The notes under the pieces are model-generated. The model did not search any database, was not told the origin of the DNA, and saw only the letters and a list, made by a program, of their open reading frames with translations. 64,000 nucleotides of DNA from Strigamia acuminata (taxonomy: Eukaryota > Arthropoda > Chilopoda > Geophilomorpha > Linotaeniidae), in NCBI GenBank assembly GCA_949358305.1, contig OX442316.1, positions 6,510,001-6,574,000 on the forward strand, given 5' to 3'. The position numbers and the translations under genes are program-made. Of this stretch, positions 59,201-64,000 are shown piece after piece (positions within the stretch are counted from its first letter, which is position 1; each line of letters opens with the position of its first letter).

Positions 59201-60948
59201 AGGTAAAAAGTTATGAAGACTTCTTTTAGATGGCAAGCGAATATAATTTTTTACATACCTGTAAGCACCTGCACCCTTATAATTTAAACCTAAAGAAAAA
59301 CTTTTCATTATTGGGCACCAATGTTTTCTGGATGTTGATGTTTCATTGCTTGTTTTGACTTGCGCTCTTAAAAGTTCATACTGCAGAGGAGTTAGCTTGT
59401 TTTCAAGAACTTTTAAGGCATCATTTGTTGACACTGGTTTTGTTGTAGATGACAGCCTTTGTTTAGAATCTTCAGAGCGTTTAAGTTTTCGGCGTAAATT
59501 GGTTATTTGCATCTGCAGTTTCTTTTTTCTTGGCGTGTATTGTTTGCAACTTTGAACTTCTGTTGCGGCTGATTTCGTCTGATTCGTAGTGTCATCACTG
59601 TCATCACTGACATAACAATCAATGGAATTGTTTGCAGTGATGTCAGAATAATTACTACTTTCCAATGGAGGGCCTGGAGAAATCATTATATTTAATTAAG
59701 CAAATGTCAGATTGTTTGTTTAAATAATTACTGTTGATGAAAGGAATCTTGTTTTCTTTAAATTTCTTGATTGGGTCAGTTTTGACAATTCTTTTTCTTT
59801 TTTGGGTTTGACTTTGATTTTCATTATCAGCTGTAGTTTTTATAAATTTAAAGGAATTATTATTTAACCAAAATTATTTAACCAAAAGATATACCTGTTC
59901 TCAAACCAAGTGAAGATTTGGTTTTCCTTTTATTTTCAAGAGCTTTTGGCTTGTTTGGAACACTAAATTCTGTTGGTATAGCATTCCATACTAGAGAATT
60001 TCGTTCCGTGACATTCATGAACATACTGTCAGTGAAATGTTGGCTGCACAAGCATATATTTTTATATAAATAATCTGTCGTTTCCCCATCCAGATCTGAG
60101 CGGCGCGTGTTTATTAACCATCGTTTACTTCTATTTAATTTTAAAAATGTAATTAAAAAATGTAATGCAAAGAAATAACAACATTTTATCACAATTTACT
60201 TCGATTTTGAGTGAAATTACAACATTTTATCAAAAATTACTGCGATTTTCTGTAAAATTACAACATTTTATCACAATTTACTGCGATTTTGTGTGAAATT
60301 ACAACATTTTATCACAATTTACTTCGATTTTGTTTGAAATTACGATTTCTCGACGATATATGATAATTTTGACAAATTACAATATTCGTCAACAATTTAT
60401 CGCAATTGTTTGACAAATTACGGTATGTTCTAACGATAAATAATGTGATTTTGACAAATTACGATATATGTTGTGAAAAATTACGATAAATTCTAACTAT
60501 TTATTGCAATTTTGTGACAAATTAATGTATTTTCTAACGATAAGTAATGATTTTGTGCGAAAATACAATATTTTTAACGATTTATCTCGATTTTTTCACA
60601 AATTACGATAAAAAATTAAAAATTTAATGGTGTTTGAACAAGTTTTGGATAATATTTACCTGTCTGGATTTTTAGGAAATCTAAAAAATGATAACGTTGG
60701 ATTTCTTATTGCATTATTATTGCAATGAAGTGCCCCACAATATCTCCCACCGTTTAGTTTCATTATAAGTTGCAAATAATGTTTTTATTATGTTTTTTGG
60801 AAACACGAAATAAAAATACTACATGTGCACAATACAAAACTCGAGGTTGATACTAGATGGCCGCCAGGTGGCGTTAGACGCATGCGCAGATGCAACTACA
60901 GGCCAGGGATTAACACACATTGCCCTACTGTCTCTTCTCTATACTGTG
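56206..60948 (-). mobile_element. P-element-like DNA transposon, complete ends
   Basis: The element is 4,743 bp. Its ends are inverted copies, CACAGTATAGAGAAGAGACA plus GTAGGGCAA on the left and the exact inverse on the right (29 identical bases). GTATAAGC flanks it on both sides (56198-56205 and 60949-60956), a perfect 8-bp target duplication. P elements have about 31-bp ends and make 8-bp duplications, so structure and encoded protein agree. The minus-strand transposase fills 57405-60763. About 1.2 kb at the 3' side is non-coding and includes a GACGAAGAC-rich stretch at 56490-56525. Confidence 0.93.
57405..60763 (-). CDS. THAP9/P-element-type transposase with one frameshift
   Basis: This is a nuclear DNA transposase. 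Exons in order are 60763-60660, 60130-59895, 59830-59732 and 59673-57405, about 900 residues in total, close to THAP9. Exons 1-2 encode a THAP zinc finger: C-x4-C in YCGALHC, then RW, CSQHF (the C-x2-H half) and AIPTEF. Exon 3 is basic (KRKRIVK). Exon 4 has a coiled coil (QITNLRRKLKRSED) and then the RNase-H-like P-element domain: candidate acidic residues in LCIDEMSLKEH, VITDQGPNF and QDSLENFFGIIRSKGGFND, with YDPPHLLKSIRNNF in the GTP-binding-insertion region. One frame break lies in an A-run at 58008-58013 (T-run on the coding strand). The frame after it stays open for another 200 codons to a stop at 57405. Either the copy is freshly broken or the assembly has an error. Confidence 0.9.
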
Positions 60949-61156
60949 GTATAAGCGTGCAAGGGTAAGGACAGGACAAATCATCACAAACAAATCAAAA
61001 TAAAAAACCACAACAATATAAATTCATCAAAATAATAATAAACAAATTAATTAATTTGAATAAAATATTTAACATTTCCAATAATAATTTGATGTTTTAA
61101 TTGATAAAATGACGCGCCTTCATGAAATTGTTCTTCAGTAATATCATTTTAGAGAG

Positions 61157-61445
61157 GGAAACGGATGTGCTAGAATTCCAACAGTTGGTTGGTTTTCGTC
61201 CAAGGTTAAAGCAGCTGGCAAAATGACTATAAATATAATTCGGAATTAGAGATGTGTGAAGAACAATTTAAATCTGCACTTGACTAAGTTTCTACTCGTC
61301 TGGGAAAAAAATGGAATTAAAAATTTGGACGTGTTTATTATTATTTAATACAATAAAAAAAAATCATTATAATAATGGTTCGTGTAAGCTACCGTACTTT
61401 TCCTTTTGAGGCTTGCGCATGCGCATTAATAACATCAAATGGTAG
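61157..61445 (+). pseudogene. Decayed duplicate of the DDX51 3' end
   Basis: Bases 61157-61320 match the last DDX51 exon (about 29735-29889): landmarks AAGTTGG-like, GCTGGCAAAA, ATTCGGAATTAGA, GAAGAACAATTTAAATCTGC and AAATGGAATTAAAAA are kept in order. Small deletions and a stop (ACTTGACTAAG) break the frame. The similarity goes past the stop codon into the 3' flank (GAGGC(A/T)TGCGCAT ... ATTA(C/A)TAACATC), so it arose from DNA duplication, not from a processed mRNA, or the mRNA extended that far. It lies 208 bp from the P-like element. Confidence 0.85.
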
Positions 61446-61627
61446 ATAGTTCTACATGACTCCAAACCTCAACTCGTGTCTTATTCTATTATCTCCTGCT
61501 CTATCTTTGCAGCTATTGGCCTTCTGTGTATTTCCCTTCCTGTGTGACTTGATTTATTTGTCGCCGGGATAATTTTGATTTGATTCTGCGAAGGAGAAGT
61601 TAATGTATTTCACTTAACATCAATGAA

Positions 61628-61704
61628 GTAAGTTGCGTCATGCTAACATTTTGTTTTTTGTAACCTTTATTTCACCTTTTATATCTCTATTTATTTTATT
61701 ATAG
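61628..61704 (+). other. Candidate 5' UTR intron of the acidic-protein gene
   Basis: GTAAGT follows TCAATGAA at 61627 and TTTTATTATAG ends at 61704, 29 bp before the start codon. The size (77 nt) matches other introns here. It needs transcript support. Confidence 0.4.
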
Positions 61705-61733
61705 ATATAAGGTGAATTATAATTAATGGAATA

Positions 61734-64000
61734 ATGGCTGACGAAGAACATGACGATTGTGTTAATAGCTTACTGTCACTGAATGATACAGAAGAGTCAT
61801 ACAAAATGGGTCGCGTGTCTCATTTTTTACGACATCCCACGAATGAGAACATATTTTTAGTGAGAACGAGTAATATTGGTGATTATACTCAAATACCGAC
61901 CGTGTTAATGGCAGGAGATGAAGAAAAAGTAAATAGAAGTGAGGATTCTGTTGAGTTTGGTATTGACACGATTATTGACACCGTTTACACTGTTGGGTCA
62001 GGCATTGAAGAAGACGATATGGAAGCGAGGACCAAAGCTGCTCAACATAACGAACAAAGGTTACCTGAATTTTTTATGGAGGACGATGAAAAAGTTGAAG
62101 ATGAGGAAGTGGACGTAGAACGCGTCGAAGAGGAAATACACGTCGAAGATGATGTACACGTCGAAGACGACGTACACGTCGAAGATGATGTACACATCGA
62201 AGACGACGTACACATTGAAGACGACGTGCACGTCGAAGACAACATACACGTCAGAGACGATGTACACGTAGAGGATCTCGAGGACGAAGAAGATTTTGAA
62301 GACGAAGAAGATTTCGAAGACGAAGAAGATTTTGAGGACGAGGAAAATGTCGAAGAGGGAGAACTTGTAGAAGAAGAGGAACTTATGGAAAATGAAGAAC
62401 AGTTGGAAAATGAGGCACAATTGGACGATGAGGAAATTGTAGAAGACGAACATGAGGAATATGATGAGAATCTCGAAGACGGAGAACTTATAGAAGACGA
62501 TGATCGTGTTGAAGATGAAGAACGTGTTGAGGATGAAGAAGTTCTAGAGGGCGAAGAACGAGTAGACGATGAACAACTTTTAAAAGACGCAGAACGATTA
62601 AACAATAAAGAACATGTTGAATACGAAGAAGAAGAACGAGTAAACGATAAAGAACATGTTGAATACGAAGAAGAAGAAGAACGAGTAAACGATGAAAGTA
62701 TTATTGAATACGAAGATGAAGAACGTGTTGACGATGAAGAACTTTCAGAGGGCGCAGAACGAGTAAACGATGAAGAACTTTCAGAGGGCGCAGATCCAGC
62801 AAACGATGAAGAACTTTCAGAGGGCGCGGAACGAGTAAACGATGAAGAACTTTCAGAGGGCGCGGAACGAGTAAACGATGAAGAACTTTCAGAGGGCGCG
62901 GAACGAGTAAACGATGAAGAACTTTCAGAGGGCGCAGATGCAGTAAACGATGAAGAACTTTCAGAGGGCGCAGAACCAGTAAACGATGAAGAACTTTCAG
63001 AAGGTGCAGAACCAGTAAACGATGAAGAACTTTCAGGGGACGCAGAACGAGTAAACGATGAAAATCATGTTGAATACGAAGATGAAGAAGTAGAAGAACA
63101 CGGAGAAGATGAACGAATTGATGACGAATACGTCAAAGATGATGAACAATTACACGACGAAAAGCATATTGAATATGACGATGAACAACTTGTTGTAGAC
63201 GAAGAACATGTAGACGAAGGTGAGCATGTTGAATGTGAAGAGCAATTACACGACGAAGCATACGTTGCGGATGAATTAGTAAAATCGAATGAGCTAGTGG
63301 AGGCAGTAGCAAGTATTAACAACAACGTCCAAAATTTATACTCAACGACCGAGCAAGATCCACAAACTATTGCTGAGGTTAACCGCATGGAAACTGTGGA
63401 GGGAGATGTCCTTGATATTACGGAGAAAATATATTCCGATGAAATTGAAACATCATCATCGTCGTCCTCCATGGAAGCCGGGGAAAACATGGCGGGCGAC
63501 ACAAATAACGAAGCGGGACAAATATATTCTTCCGCTGACGTAGAAGCATCGTCGTCGCCCGTTGCTCAGGTGGAAAACGAGGAAATTATGGAGGTTGATG
63601 TCGAATCGGCGGTAAATTCTTCATCGACGTGCGTTGCTGAAGTGGCGAATGCAAATATTGAAGTAGAAATCATATCCGAAGAGGTGGAAAATATGGAAGT
63701 GGTTGAAAACAACGTTGCCGCGGAAACCATTGACGGGGAGGTGAATAACGAAATTGTGAATATGTACTCGACGGCGGAGGTAGATGCACCTTCTCCACCC
63801 GTTGCTCAAGTGGAAAAGGTGGAAGATGGTGTAATTGATATAACGGAAGACGTGCACAATGCAAGTGACGATGATGTACAAGTGGTTCAGCCATGGCTCG
63901 TTGGGAATGAAAATAACGCGCATTCTACACAAATGAAAACGTATTCGTTGCCGCAGGTTGTTAAAGAGGAAAGAAATGTCAGTATAGAAGAAATTAAGCC
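61734..64000 (+). CDS. Large acidic repeat protein, 5' part, open at the window edge
   Basis: An open frame of 755 codons starts at 61734 and runs off the right edge. I do not recognise the family. Residues 1-100 (MADEEHDDCVNSLLSLNDTE ... MGRVSHFLRHPTNENIFLVR) are the only ordinary globular-looking stretch. From about residue 115 the protein is dominated by Glu and Asp with internal repeats: a 6-residue HVEDDV repeat (62145-62270), FEDEED repeats, and a 12-residue ELSEGAERVNDE repeat about nine times (62746-63060). The rest is Ser-, Glu- and Val-rich with IDIT and EIIS-like short motifs that could bind SUMO. It could be a nuclear or cytoskeletal scaffold. Serine-rich frames on the opposite strand are shadows. 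ATGGAATAA just upstream overlaps this start. Confidence 0.8.
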   Translation, partial: MADEEHDDCVNSLLSLNDTEESYKMGRVSHFLRHPTNENIFLVRTSNIGDYTQIPTVLMAGDEEKVNRSEDSVEFGIDTIIDTVYTVGSGIEEDDMEARTKAAQHNEQRLPEFFMEDDEKVEDEEVDVERVEEEIHVEDDVHVEDDVHVEDDVHIEDDVHIEDDVHVEDNIHVRDDVHVEDLEDEEDFEDEEDFEDEEDFEDEENVEEGELVEEEELMENEEQLENEAQLDDEEIVEDEHEEYDENLEDGELIEDDDRVEDEERVEDEEVLEGEERVDDEQLLKDAERLNNKEHVEYEEEERVNDKEHVEYEEEEERVNDESIIEYEDEERVDDEELSEGAERVNDEELSEGADPANDEELSEGAERVNDEELSEGAERVNDEELSEGAERVNDEELSEGADAVNDEELSEGAEPVNDEELSEGAEPVNDEELSGDAERVNDENHVEYEDEEVEEHGEDERIDDEYVKDDEQLHDEKHIEYDDEQLVVDEEHVDEGEHVECEEQLHDEAYVADELVKSNELVEAVASINNNVQNLYSTTEQDPQTIAEVNRMETVEGDVLDITEKIYSDEIETSSSSSSMEAGENMAGDTNNEAGQIYSSADVEASSSPVAQVENEEIMEVDVESAVNSSSTCVAEVANANIEVEIISEEVENMEVVENNVAAETIDGEVNNEIVNMYSTAEVDAPSPPVAQVEKVEDGVIDITEDVHNASDDDVQVVQPWLVGNENNAHSTQMKTYSLPQVVKEERNVSIEEIK

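Noticed and set aside
62042-63502. Serine-rich minus-strand frames
   Set aside because: They are antisense shadows of GAA/GAC-rich codons in the acidic-protein gene, whose plus-strand frame is continuous.

Overview
The window is eukaryotic nuclear DNA, AT-rich, with short GT-AG introns (often 55-80 nt), metazoan genes and many non-autonomous DNA transposons. The gene set (Hey, an SLC16-type transporter, a cysteine-rich secreted protein, a KCTD10/13 relative, mRpL13, Lsm11, DDX51, a STRA6 relative, a THAP9/P-element transposase) points to an invertebrate, most likely an arthropod such as a crustacean. That taxon is an inference. I rebuilt the spliced genes by hand from splice signals, reading phase and recognisable protein families.

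Layout, left half (1-32.3 kb), gene-bearing: Hey (minus, cut by the left edge, 1-1708); a 5.2-kb intergenic region with Notch/CSL-type sites; a 12-TM monocarboxylate-transporter-like gene (plus, 6930-15378) whose 5.3-kb first intron holds tRNA-like SINE pieces and a MITE; a secreted protein of von Willebrand C-like cysteine modules (plus, 18052-20722); a BACURD/KCTD gene (plus, 21347-22540); a single-pass EB/EGF-like membrane protein (minus, 25223-23368); then a compact head-to-tail run of housekeeping genes, mRpL13, Lsm11 and DDX51 (25645-29889); then a STRA6-like gene (30798-32281) that lacks its 5' part and its central membrane region.

Right half (32.3-64 kb), repeat-dominated: a duplicated region with exon-like modules and a 1.6-kb 21-bp minisatellite (32.9-39.1 kb); a 9.5-kb tandem array with 480- and 967-bp units arranged as a duplicated 3,374-bp higher-order repeat (39.5-49.1 kb), each unit carrying an intron-like segment; a 24-bp minisatellite; a roughly 62-bp satellite (50.4-52.85 kb) also found beside the STRA6-like gene; a cluster of palindromes (55.0-55.8 kb); a complete P-element-like transposon with about 29-bp terminal inverted repeats and a perfect 8-bp target duplication (56206-60948); a decayed copy of the DDX51 3' end (61.16-61.45 kb); and the 5' part of a very acidic repeat-rich protein gene that runs off the right edge.

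The most notable items are the near-intact P-element-like transposon (one homopolymer frameshift), the higher-order array of intron-containing units with a MITE fossilised inside some of them, and the shortened STRA6-like gene next to a satellite.
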